NCBI GenBank assembly: GCA_964058805.1 | Contig: CAXKVV010000022.1 | Location: 62,001-126,000, forward strand | DNA from: Schoenoplectus triqueter | Lineage: Eukaryota > Streptophyta > Magnoliopsida > Poales > Cyperaceae | Direction: 5' to 3' | DNA: 64,000 nucleotides | Shown here: in pieces, positions 47,094-58,232 of the stretch | How positions within the stretch are numbered: the stretch's first letter is position 1 | How the letters are laid out: every line of letters begins with the position of its first letter | The notes under the pieces: model-generated | Database searches by the model: none | Seen by the model: the letters and a program-made list of their open reading frames with translations, nothing else | Told to the model about the DNA's origin: nothing | Position numbers and translations under genes: made by a program

Positions 47094-48109
47094 TTCTATT
47101 CTGCTTGTTTATACGCATGCAATTTTAATTGCACGTTGCTTAGGTCAAGTTTGCAATCCCATCGACCATGGATTTAAGACGACCCAGCGAAAATAAAAAA
47201 TAAAAATATTGTTTCTATTAAACACAAATTTATTGAAGTATATTCTATCAATAGTTCGCTGAATATGTTTTTTTATTTGTCCTTTTATCTTGTGGACTAA
47301 CATTTGAATGTGTAAGTAGGTAAGTTATAAATTAAGATGGTACTTGCAGCCTCATTTAATTGCCCAACTATATAACTATAGACATAATATGATGAATTGA
47401 TGATGTTATATTCCTTTTTATTATGGAAATAAAGCTATAAAAAAATAAATATCAAGATTAACTGAGCCTTTCTTTCAATCTTTTCTGCTAAATCCAATTC
47501 ATTTCATTTAAGTTAATTCCCAAAGCTTTTTTTTTTAATATAAATGGAATCTTCATGGCAGGGCTTTACTTGTTATATCTAAAGTTAGCCCCCACCCCTC
47601 TCCATTAAATTTTAGAGAGGTACGAAATATACTAAAAATTTGCTCCATACATCAAACACATTTTTTTTAAAATATATATGTGACTGTGAAAATATAATAT
47701 AATAATATAATAATATAATAAAACAGAAAATTTTAAAAATAAAAATACATGCATCAGTTTCAGTTATCAACGCCTCCTTAAATATGCCAGAGCTTAGAAT
47801 TAGAAAACAAAATATTGCAAGACGAGGGAGACAGGTGAGAAAAGCCCGCCAGATTTGACGGAGTTTGCCTTGCGTATACGTTATCCGTTTCCTCCGTTAA
47901 ATCAAAGCTTAGAAGGCAGCGTGAGTGTGTGTGCGAGACGAACCCTACTCCATCTCTTAGAGGGAGGGAGTTAGACAGTTAGCTAAGTTTTCGGCCCCAG
48001 TCTTGATGGGATGCACACAGAGGGCCCCGCATAGCATGGTGCTATAGTGACAAGCTTAAAATTGGTCAATAATTTAAAATAATATAGCAACACAATTTAG
48101 AATAATTCA
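47094..48109. other. Intergenic DNA
   Basis: AT-rich, with no exon or named repeat apart from a short (TAATA)n tract near 47695-47720. Confidence 0.45.
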
Positions 48110-48395
48110 AAAAAAAATAAAGGATCTCCCATTTATTTTGATAACGTACGATCAATTTGTTATTTGATGTCATTTGTCATTTGATATTTCATCAAATATC
48201 ATTAAAATTATATTATAATTTTAATTGTTTAAACTTTAATGATATTTAAATTATATGAAATTTAAAACACAATCAATCTATAAGTCTAAAAATATGTTTA
48301 TATATATTTTTTATTTTTAAGATTTTCTATCAATTTATATGAAGTTGATTGCCAAAATAATTGCCAAAATAAATGTTCAAAAGTCTGTCCCCGTC
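48110..48395. mobile_element. Possible third, diverged Mutator-like MITE
   Basis: The start GGATCTCCCATTTATTTTGA and the inner AATCAATCTATAAGTC and TTTTTATTTTTAAGATTTTC stretches recall the elements at 19481 and 43154. The right end is poorly conserved and no target duplication was found. Confidence 0.35.
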
Positions 48396-48469
48396 ATATT
48401 GGGGATAGGCCTTATATATGCTCCATTTCGTGAAATATGATAGAAAATCTTAAAAATGATCATTTAAAT

Positions 48470-48690
48470 TATAAACGTTCATTTTATAATTTATTTATAT
48501 TTAAATATTTTAAAATCAGGTTTATTTGAGTTTAGGATCGTTTAAAAATGATCATTTAAAAATGAACGTTTAAAATATAAATAAAAAATATCTTAAATCA
48601 ATTAATTTAAAAAGTAAAATATAAATAAAAATTTATCAAATAAATTACTTTAAAAATAATTTTGAATTATTTTAAAAAAATAAAACTTAC
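48470..48690. repeat. Inverted copy of the core of the element at 49976-50753
   Basis: The reverse complement of this stretch matches 50205-50470, including AAACGTTCATTTT and the TTTTTAAATTAATTGATTTA region. It looks like the core of a second, opposite-oriented GGGTAC-type element that has been broken up. Confidence 0.7.
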
Positions 48691-48787
48691 CCTCCTCCTT
48701 TTATTCCGGGTTTGGGACCGGTTATGTAAAATAACATAGGCGGAGTTCTAACCTATTTTAAAATAACTTATTTAAAATAACATAGGC

Positions 48788-49150
48788 TATGTAAAAAATT
48801 AAAATCTAACCTATTTAAAACAAATCTAATTACTTCATATATTCAAAAAATTAAAAATAACCTATTTTCTTAACCTATTAAAAATAAATCCGAATTTAAA
48901 AATTAAAATCTAACTTATTTAAAACAAATCTAATAACTTCATATATTCAAAAAAATAAAAATAACCTATTTTCTTAACCTATTAAAAATAAATCCGAATT
49001 TAAAAATTAAAATCTAACCTATTCAAACCAAATCTAATTACTTCACATATTCAAAAAAATAAAAATAACCTATTTTCTTAACCTATTAAAAATAAATCCG
49101 AATTTAAAAATTAAAATCTAACCTATTCTAACAAATCTAATTACTTAACA
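48788..49150. repeat. Tandem repeat, 104-bp unit, ~3.5 copies
   Basis: The motif CCGAATTTAAAAATTAAAAT recurs with its G at 48892, 48996 and 49100, an exact 104-bp period. A first unit begins near 48788. The units contain ATAACCTATTTTCTTAACCT and are nearly identical, so expansion was recent. Confidence 0.9.
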
Positions 49151-49489
49151 TTCAATAAATCTACCATAAACTAAATTTACTCTACAAAAAAAAATCAATA
49201 TATCATGAAATAAATATAACCTTTAAATCTCACGGAAAAATCTTGCGGGAGACGCCGAACTTCGTAATTTCAATACCTTCGTAATCCCGTGATCGTATTT
49301 TTATACTATATTTTTTGGAACAATAAATTTAAAAATTGAGAATAATATTATATTGAGAGAATAAAAGATTGAGAGATTGAGAAAAAGTGAAAATGTTGAG
49401 AAATGAGAGGAAGTGGGGTGTATAAGTGTATTTATAGAGTTTTGATTGGATTGGAAGAAATGAATTTTGAAATTTATTAAAAAAAAAAA

Positions 49490-49967
49490 TTCCAGCGGGT
49501 ACAGCGGGTTCGGCGGGTACGGATACGGGTATTGATTTGATGTGAATCGGGGAGGGGGGATTTTTGAAAATTTTCAAAATTTATGAAACATTATAACGAT
49601 TTACTAAACCGTTATAACGTTTCACCCAACCGTTATAATGATTCATAAACTGTTATAACGGTTCAGAAATCATTATAACGGTTCAGTAAATCGTTATAAC
49701 GGTTCAGTAAATCGTTATAACGGTTCATAAACCGTGCAATGGGTATGCGGGTGCGAGGGTGCGGGTACGAGGGTGCGGGTACGCGGGCGGCGGGTAAACG
49801 GGTACGGGTACAACAAGTTTTTTCCAAAAAAAAACTGACCGTCCCTTCTCAAATCCGTACTCGTGTACCCGTCTACCCACTTATACCCGAGCACAGGTAC
49901 GGATACCGCGGGTACCAGGCACGGGTACACGAGTACGAGTTGTACCGGCGGGTTTTAGCAAACCTCT
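49490..49967. mobile_element. Partial GGGTAC-rich hAT element
   Basis: Dense CGGGTAC/GGGTGCG repeats end at a good terminus (TAGAGGTTTGCTAAAACCCG in reverse, ending at 49967) that matches the start of the next element. A left end was not found. A 21-bp repeat array (49591-49735) lies inside. Confidence 0.55.
49591..49735. repeat. 21-bp tandem repeat with palindromic CGTTATAACG
   Basis: TTATAACG (or TTATAATG) occurs at 49591, 49612, 49633, 49653, 49673, 49694 and 49715, seven units at 20-21-bp spacing, most with GGTTCAGTAAATCG-like spacers. The same motif with the same spacing occurs at 1996-2066. Confidence 0.85.
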
Positions 49968-49975
49968 ACTGACAG

Positions 49976-50753
49976 TAGTGATATGCTAAAACCCGCCGGG
50001 TACAACCCGTACCCGTGTACTCGCGACCCGTACCCGCGGTACCCGTACCCGTGCCCGGGTAGAGGCGGGTAAACGGGTACACAGGTACGGGTTTGAGAAG
50101 GGCAGGGCAGTGATTTTTTGGAAAAAACCTGTTGTACCCGCGTACCCGTGCCCGTACCCGCGTACCCGCGCCCGTACCCGTGTACCCGCGCCCATGTACC
50201 CGCCTGTTTTTTTTAAATAATTCAAAATTATTTTTAAAGTAATTGATTTTCTAAATTTTTATTTATATTTTACTTTTTAAATTAATTGATTTAAAATATT
50301 TTTTATTTATATTTTAAACGTTCATTTTAAATTATTTGATTTTTAAATGTTCATTTTAATTTTTTTATCTATTTTTTGATTTAATCTATTGTTTTAAAAT
50401 AATTGAAAAAATGAACGTTTAGAAAATATATTATTCTTTTAAAATGAACGTTTATATTTGTACTTAGCCGAAATGATATTATTCACATTTTACGACATTC
50501 CAAAATAAAAAATATATTTATAAAACAAAAACAACAAAAAAAAAAAATCGTACCCGTACCCGTACCCTTCTACCCGTGCCCGCGTACCCCCGTACCCGTA
50601 CCCATGGTACCCGTGTACCCGCGACGGGCACGGGTATGAGACGGGTAGGGTACGGTTTTGAAAAAAAAAACCCGTCTACTCGTGCCCGCCGTACCCGCCG
50701 CCCGCCGCGGGTGTACCCGACCCGTGCCCGCGGTACCCGCCGGCAATCCACTA
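49976..50753. mobile_element. Non-autonomous hAT-type element (778 bp), GGGTAC-rich
   Basis: It begins TAGTGATATGCTAAAACCCG and ends in the reverse complement of TAGTGGATTGCCGGCGGG. It is flanked by a perfect 8-bp duplication ACTGACAG (49968-49975 and 50754-50761). GGGTAC-type repeats fill both flanks (49990-50205 and 50540-50745) around an AT-rich core. It inserted exactly at the right end of the partial element before it. It ends 370 bp upstream of the HMGS start codon. Confidence 0.9.
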
Positions 50754-50921
50754 ACTGACAGCACATCCGAATTCGTAGATACTGTTCGGGTAAAAGCGGA
50801 TATCCGCTTCCTTATCACACTCGTTTACCGTTTAAGGCCCCACGTTTGTGACCGTCAGATCATCTACCAAACAAAAATGCGATCGCATGTTACTTCGGTA
50901 AAATAGTGCTGGTTAATATTG

Positions 50922-50932
50922 TCTATATATAT
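50922..50932 (+). promoter_or_regulatory. TATA box of HMGS
   Basis: CTATATATATA lies ~190 bp upstream of the HMGS start codon. It is followed by a CT-rich leader with a CTCTCTCTCT tract near 51042-51052. Confidence 0.6.
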
Positions 50933-51122
50933 TGGGAGTGTCAGACCGACCCGTTCAGCTGCTCCGTCCAGGTTGGAGAAACACGCAAACGCCGCACTTC
51001 TCCTTCCTTCCACATAGGAATTACCGATTGGCACCACCTCTCTCTCTCTGAAGGAGAATTTTGTTTCTGCGAGTTTTTAAGAGGGAGAGAGATAGAGATA
51101 GAAGAGAAAAGAAAAAGAAAAA

Positions 51123-54100
51123 ATGGATCGGAAATATGTGGGAATTCTTGCCATGGACATCTATTTCCCTCCTACTTGCGTCAAGCAGGTATTGCTTCTC
51201 TTGCTAACAGGAGAGTAGGAATTGCCTTTACCTCTTTCTCTTTTCCTTTGGTGGAATGTTGATCTTCTGTTTTTTTGGATGTTGCTGTTGTTCATTTTGA
51301 TTTTCTTTTCCTTTCGTCAGTCTATCAGTAAGTCCAGATTGTCTAGATTGGGAGCAAAGTTTCTGTATTTTGATCCTGTTTTGTTCTACAGGAGAAATTT
51401 GTCGAAAAGAAAGATGTTTTAGAAACTTTCTTTTTACCTTAGTAAGGGGTTTAAGAGTTGTTAGCATCTAATTTTCTTTGAAGTGGGATCTATGCCACAT
51501 GCGATGGTAAATTGCTTGTGCTTGCACGGACTTCATTTTCTTTAAGTCTAATTTTCTTAACCTTTCTGTTGACATTCGAACCTAACAGAGTAAATTATTT
51601 ATTTTATTAACTCCAGATGGTAAATTTTGCTACAGTGTTCTTTAAATTAGTAATTATCAATATCTATGTAATAAAATAAAATAAGAAAAAAAACCATTGT
51701 TATTACTTATTGATTTATGTGCGTAGGACTAAGAAGCTTATAATATCTTATTTTAAAATTGCTGTGAGAATTGAACATTTTGATTTATTTTAGCCAAAAA
51801 AACAAAAATTAAATTTAAAAGGGGAGATACACAAATAGCCAATTCAATGTGCCGTCCTGGCTGATCATAATAACTTATGTTTCATTCTTGATTAGCAATT
51901 TTGAAGGGTAAAATGAGCAGAGACTGATTTAACAGCTAGTTTCTAGGTTTTAGTGTGATCTGCATGCATTTCAAAGCCTCGTCAGTACCAAAATTAAAAC
52001 CTGCAAGGAAGTAATTAATAATCATGAATAAATATTAATTTCACCTTGTCTAGGAAGCACTTGAGGTTCATGATGGGGCAAGCAAAGGGAAGTATACGAT
52101 TGGTTTGGGACAAGACTGCATGGCCTTTTGCACTGAAGTTGAAGATGTAATCTCTATGAGGTAAATATAGTTTGCTTTTGTTGTCCTCAATGTGATCCTT
52201 CTTATGTTCATTGATGATCTATTGCAATCTTCCTTTGTCTCTACAAAATTGTAGCCTGACGGTTGTCAGTTCCCTCCTGAAGAAGTACCAGATTGACCCA
52301 AAAATGATCGGCCGTCTCGAAGTTGGTAGCGAGACTGTCATTGACAAGAGCAAATCTATTAAGACTTGGCTAATGCAAATTTTTGAGGTAGTTTATTGAG
52401 CACCCCTTCATGGATATATCATTTCTATGTTTACAGTTCTGAAATTAACCTCAACGTTGTTAAAAATGCCAGGAGTATGGCAATACTGACATAGAGGGAG
52501 TTGACTCAAGCAATGCATGCTATGGTGGAACTGCTGCTTTATTTAATTGTGTGAACTGGGTTGAGAGTAGCTCTTGGGATGGTCGGTATGGGCTTGTTGT
52601 TTGTACTGACAGTGCAGTAAGTATCAGAATCATTTAGGATATTTTGTTAAAGGGTTTCTGTTACTCATCAGTAATTGCAAAAGGCAATTGGCTAAATTTA
52701 TCTTTGCATAAAACCCACAGAATTTTCATAAGTACTGCTAGAAAAATAAGCAGAACCCTATATCCTTAAGATATATTAATATCTTTGTTACTGATGAGAT
52801 TACATATGTTCTTCTGAATATTCATTGTCTTGTTATTGACTTTTATCTTGCTATTTCTGTGTTGCATTTTCTAAAACCCTAAGCCTCCAAGCAGAAGTTG
52901 GTGATCCCCCTTTCCGCTCCCTACACACATAAACACTTTCAAACATAGTCTTTTTCTAATGAACAAGATTAAATTAAACAGTGGTTTATGCAAGATCACA
53001 GATGGGGCAAATGTCTTCATTGTACCTTGAGAAAAAGGCTTTCTTGTTAAATTTTTTATCGCTCATTAGAAAATTAAGTGTTTTCTGGTAACTACTAAAA
53101 TTATGAATTCCTTGTTCATTCTTCTTGCAAAAGACCTACATATTTGTACTCCTCTCTAAATATACTTCTTTATCAGGTTTATGCTGAAGGCCCAGCGAGG
53201 CCAACTGGTGGGGCAGCGGCTATTGCAATGTTAATCGGGCCAAATGCACCTATTGCTTTTGAAAGTAAGTATAGAGCTTCACATATGGCTCATGTCTATG
53301 ATTTTTACAAGCCCAAGCTTGCTAGTGAATACCCGGTTAGCTTTCCTTCCTTTTGCTTTAACCTTCAAAGTTTGAATTTATAATTATCTTGGGGCCTCTT
53401 TTGCAAATTTTCACATATATAGCATGCCATGTTTAGGTTGTAGATGGGAAGCTTTCTCAAACTTGTTATCTCACGGCAGTCGACAAGTGCTACAAGCGTT
53501 TCTGTGAAAAGTAAATCTTTCTTATCATTAAAATTTTTGTTCTTTTCTTTTCTGTTCGTTGCAGTCTAATAATTTTTGAGTTAATTTTCATTTTTGGCGG
53601 CAGGTTTGAGAAGTTTGAGGGAAAGCAATTTTCTGTTGCGGATGCTGATTATTGTGTGTTTCATTCTCCCTACAACAAGGTAACTATAAATACTAATTAT
53701 TGGATTTCTCCAGTACATAATATTTGCAACCATATTATAACAAAATATTATTTTTTTCTGCCTCTCTAAACAGCTTGTACAGAAGAGCTTTGCTAGGGTC
53801 TACTACAATGATTTCTTGCGCAACTGCAGGTATGTTTGATTAAAAATATATTTTTTACCTTTACCATAAACCCCTTTAGGGCAGTCACTGATGTAATTTT
53901 ATTTCTGAATTGGCTTTATTAAACCAGCACTGTTGATCAAGATGCAGTTGAGAAACTCAAGCCCTTTGCAGATCTGGTTGGATATGAGAGTTACATTAAC
54001 CGTGACCTAGAAAAGGTTACTCTCCTATTTTGTTGCAAACAGTTCAATTCACTTTCTATCATTATCAGTTTCTCCAAACTCATTATTTTGTGGTGACTAT

Positions 54101-55223
54101 AATGCATAGATTTCTCAACAAGTGGCAAAAGCTTTGTATGATGCAAAAGTGGGCCCTTCTACTCTACTACCAAAGCAAGTAGGTAACATGTACACTGCGT
54201 CTCTCTATGCTGCACTTCTATCTGTCATTCACAACAAGCATGCCACTATGGTAATTATTCCTTCCTCTAGCTGTTATTTTGTGCAAGTTCATAGTCCAAA
54301 TGCTTGGTTTCATGCAAAATGTTGCATCTTACAGGATGGTCAGAGAATAATGATGTTCTCTTACGGGAGTGGCATGACTGCTACTGTCTTCTCTTTGAAG
54401 GCTAAAAAGGGGCAACATCCTTTCAGTCTCTCTAACATTGCTTCTGTTCTTAATGTATCAAAGAAGCTTGAAGCCAGATATGAGGTCAATAAAACTCTCC
54501 TTTCCCCCCTCAAAGTTATAACTGATACTTAGCCACATCTGGAAGTAATGTGACATTTTGGTTCATGACTTCATGCGATTGACTTAGAACTTGTTTTTAA
54601 AACATTCATGTGAATTCTTTTATCTTTCTTGTGGAAAAAACATCTGGAAGCCAAAAAATGTCATAGTTACATAATTTTTTTTTTTATCTTTCTTGTGAAT
54701 TCTTTTTAAAACAATAATGTGAACCAGGGATCCAGTCGACAGAATAGTGATATTGCCATAAGGTGGTAAAATTGTCAATATTTGACAATGTATTTCTTCT
54801 CAGTAACGCTTGTTAGATGTTTGTAATATGACATGTTTGAAGTAGTAGTTGCAGAAATGAGAACTTCCTATTCTTGAGTCATGGTTATGAGGAACTTTTT
54901 TTTTTGAGAGAGAAGGTTATGAGAAAACTTTTAAGCTCAATTTATAGAATCTCGAAGAGTAACACAAAAGAGAAAAAGACTTGGTACAAGGACATAAATC
55001 TCATGATTCTGCTATTTGATAGGTGCCACCTGAGAAGTTTGTGGAGACATTGAAGCTGAATGAGCACCGATATGGGGGCAATGATTTCGTGACAAACAAT
55101 GACACAAGCATGTTATCTCCTGGTACCTACTATCTGACAAATGTCGATGCCCTGTACCGAAGATTTTACAAGAAGAACGGGGAAGAGGCAAAGGATGCAC
55201 CAAAAATTGCAAATGGTCATTAA
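51123..55223 (+). CDS. HMGS: 3-hydroxy-3-methylglutaryl-CoA synthase
   Basis: This enzyme condenses acetyl-CoA with acetoacetyl-CoA to HMG-CoA, the second step of the cytosolic mevalonate pathway feeding sterols and other isoprenoids. Twelve exons: 51123-51188, 52054-52160, 52255-52387, 52473-52616, 53177-53335, 53437-53510, 53604-53679, 53774-53829, 53928-54015, 54110-54250, 54335-54484, 55023-55223. The product is 464 aa, the usual plant length. It starts [17 protein letters not shown], the standard N-terminus. Catalytic residues are in place: Glu80 (GRLEVGSE), Cys118 in [15 protein letters not shown], His248 in [12 protein letters not shown], and Ser360 in FSYGSG, each one position beyond those I recall for the Brassica enzyme. 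There is no transit peptide. All introns are GT-AG. It appears fully functional. Confidence 0.97.
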
Positions 55224-55241
55224 GATTTACTTACTCTACGC

Positions 55242-55260
55242 GGGGGGGGGGGGGGGGGGG
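55242..55260 (+). repeat. Poly-G run (19) in the HMGS 3' UTR
   Basis: Nineteen consecutive G begin 19 bases after the HMGS stop codon. If real, it could form a G-quadruplex in the mRNA; its exact length is likely uncertain in any assembly. Confidence 0.85.
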
Positions 55261-57111
55261 TTCTAATATTGCTAAATCTTCAATGTTCTTTTTTAATTCT
55301 ATGATTTGTTGGTATGTTCTTTCCAGTACTTTCTAGCTGAAATTTAAAATAAGCACACTACTGTTGGATTAGCATGTTTCAATAGTCCTTAGGCTCGCTT
55401 CAGTTATTCGAACGTTCGGACTTGTTTTTTTCTTCTAAGATAGAACATTAAATTGGGGACTGCTTGACTGAAATTTTGGCAGGTACAGAATGATGCCGGT
55501 GGGGTCCAAAATGATACAGTACAACTGATGCATTAAAGAAAAACACATTGTGTAACATTAATGTTACTAAGAACCCATCATTGGATTGAACTTGCCATAA
55601 GATTGAAGATAAAACGGCCATTAATGCGATAGTTAAGGAGAGGGGTAGGTGACTGGTATCAGGTACCATGTGCAAATTTAAAGATCACACACGGCACGTG
55701 AATGCACGTGACCTGCACGTCTTGTTCGTTAACAGTCGACGCACTTCTCTTGTTGCTTTCAGTGACTATAATAGTTCAATGCATATACTTTGCCCCAGGC
55801 TCCAACCTAATGCCTTCAACTGTCCGTGATAAATGGGCTCCTAAAAAACATCATTTCGTGGGGCTTGCGCGTCAGTTAAAATGGGTGAAATGAGAAGTCA
55901 AGGTAAGGGACACTATATACCCTTTATTTTATGCTGGAGCCTTCTTGTGAATTTTGCTACATTATATTGCGCAATGATAACATTTCTAAGTTAACTTTAT
56001 TGCTTTCCTAAAATATCATTTCTCTTATCCACTACTTTCTAAATATAATTGTTTATTGATATTTGGTTGCTGTTTTTTTTTTCTAAAATACTGAAATTAA
56101 TTCTATCAAAATAATTTGCTGCTGCGCGTAAATAGCTTAAATGTTTCTAAAAACTATTCTGTAAGTAATTCTATTTTTTCTACTGCTCCTTTGGGACCGT
56201 GATTTGAGTTTAGTTTCAACAGGACGTAATTTTTCAACGTCGGATATCATACCATATAACGTGATTCTGAATCTGTTGAAATTACTTTTGTGCCAAACCC
56301 TCCAATGTGTTGTTGGTCCTAATATGCATCCATATAAAAACAATTTTTTTCTTCTTTTTTTTTGATAAAATTAAAAGACTTTCTTCTTAATAATTCTTAT
56401 GAATATTTCAACTTCGAATTGGTTGATTGTTGTTTGTTAGATGTTACAACAACTTAGGTCAAATTTATAATAGTTTAACGACTCTATAACATATATTTTA
56501 GGATCATTTGCCATGTAGTGTCAATGATTGGCGGTTCAATTTTAATTTTTTTAACCCTTTTATTTTATCCTACAAGATTAATAATCCTCCACCTGAAAAA
56601 TAAGAAAAAGAATGATCAATCATCTTTTCCTATATATTCTTAGAATTCAACAGCACCAAAAAGTAAAAATGGGTGGCCTACGAAGGACACGATGGAGGAG
56701 TTCAGCAACCAATGGGAAATTTAAACACCTCAAATGCTTATCCAGCAGCTTTTCCTGATTTTAGTTTGCTTCATTTCGTGAAATATGTATGGGGCCTCAT
56801 TTCTGAGCTCATAATTATCTGGGTTATTTGATGGGCTTTTCAAAGTACTACACAACCAGCGCAAAAGCTTTCTTGGATCCAGCCAAGGCCCAAAGTTGCG
56901 TCATTTTCGTCTCCTCTTTGGTAAGCACTCGCTCTCTCGCTCCCTCTGATCTCCGTCAATTATTTCTGGTAAGCACTCGCTATCTATCACCATTAGGACA
57001 AGGTTTTGTTGGTTTATTATAGAATTCTCTAGGGGTAGGGCCGTAGGGTTCAAACTGAGATTACTGGTGCAGTATCTATGTGCGGAGCTAGCGGCGGATA
57101 TAAGATTTTAG
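55261..57111. other. HMGS 3' flank and intergenic DNA
   Basis: The first few hundred bases are probably HMGS 3' UTR. Beyond that no exon was recognised. Two similar stretches GGTAAGCACTCGCT lie near 56920 and 56969. Confidence 0.45.
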
Positions 57112-57440
57112 TTAGGGGACAGTTATCGGATTATAATAATTTATCGGATTCAAAATTTATTAACTAATTAGATATTAAATAAAAAAAATAATAATTTAAT
57201 ATATATTCTTATCTAATAAAAATTATTAAAATAATAATATTTTATATATTAAAAATAATAACAAAATAAAGCTAAAAGTAATAGATAATCAAGTTGATGA
57301 AGAAAATTTTTATTTACGTAATTTTATATTTTGATATCTTTACATAATTATTTCATTATACATGATATTAAATATTTTTTCTCGATAAAAATAATCATAC
57401 AATTTAGGGGATAAAAAAATTTTCAAAAGGAGAATGAACA
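57112..57440 (+). repeat. Dispersed repeat, copy 2
   Basis: This matches the reverse complement of 18955-19230 (see that entry), ending in AGGGGATAAAAAAATTTT. It is an old, non-coding transposon relic. Confidence 0.75.
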
Positions 57441-57713
57441 AATTATAAAAAAATATCACCGAAAAATATTATTTTTCTAAATTCACATGAGACACGTACT
57501 CTTCTGGATCACATTGGATCCGCCATGTGCGATAAAAATCTGAGAAAAACACCTTCACCTTTCACTAGTTTTATTATTCGCAATAAATTATTGCATATTT
57601 CCGCTTTCGGTAAACTAAGGCTAATTGAATTAAAAAATAATATTTGCTGTTATACCATTTTTTGTTGTACATAGAATCCAAAAGTAAAAGTAAAAGCCTC
57701 GTTGTTATTGTAT

Positions 57714-58014
57714 ACGTTTGGATGACATGAAAATAGTGAAATAGTTATTGTTTTCGGAATAGAAATAACAACGGTGCAATTAAATATAAATTTATTATTC
57801 TGAAACAGTAAAAATAACTACTATTTTGCTATTCTGAGAGGAAGATAAAATAACTGTTGCATTTCCCAACTTTCCGTTACTATTCTAAATAACATTTTAT
57901 CATTCAAAATAGTATTATTTTTTTGTTATTCTCATGTTAATTGAAAAATCACTATTTTTTATTATTTTCATTTGTTATTTTCAATTCCTCTGTTCTTTAC
58001 ACGATTCAAACATA
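57714..58014. mobile_element. Possible MITE with GTTTGGAT/GTTTGAAT ends
   Basis: ACGTTTGGATGACATGAAAA at the left and ATGTTTGAATCGTGTAAAG in reverse at the right bracket a stretch rich in internally repeated TATTTTGCTATTCTG-like sequence. No clear target duplication was found, so the family and ends are uncertain. Confidence 0.4.
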
Positions 58015-58232
58015 ATTATGGAAATAAAGAAAACAACAAGAAGAATAATTAAATGGACGAAATTCACAATCAAATCTGTGAATTTACAATCAAATCTGTT
58101 CAACAGTTGTACAAGAGCTATATCACAAATTGACAAAGAATAAACAAATAGATGTTGACACATCTACTTTAGACAACCTAGCCATGACAAATAGAAAAAC
58201 AACAGTATTTCTATATTTCTACATTAAAATAA

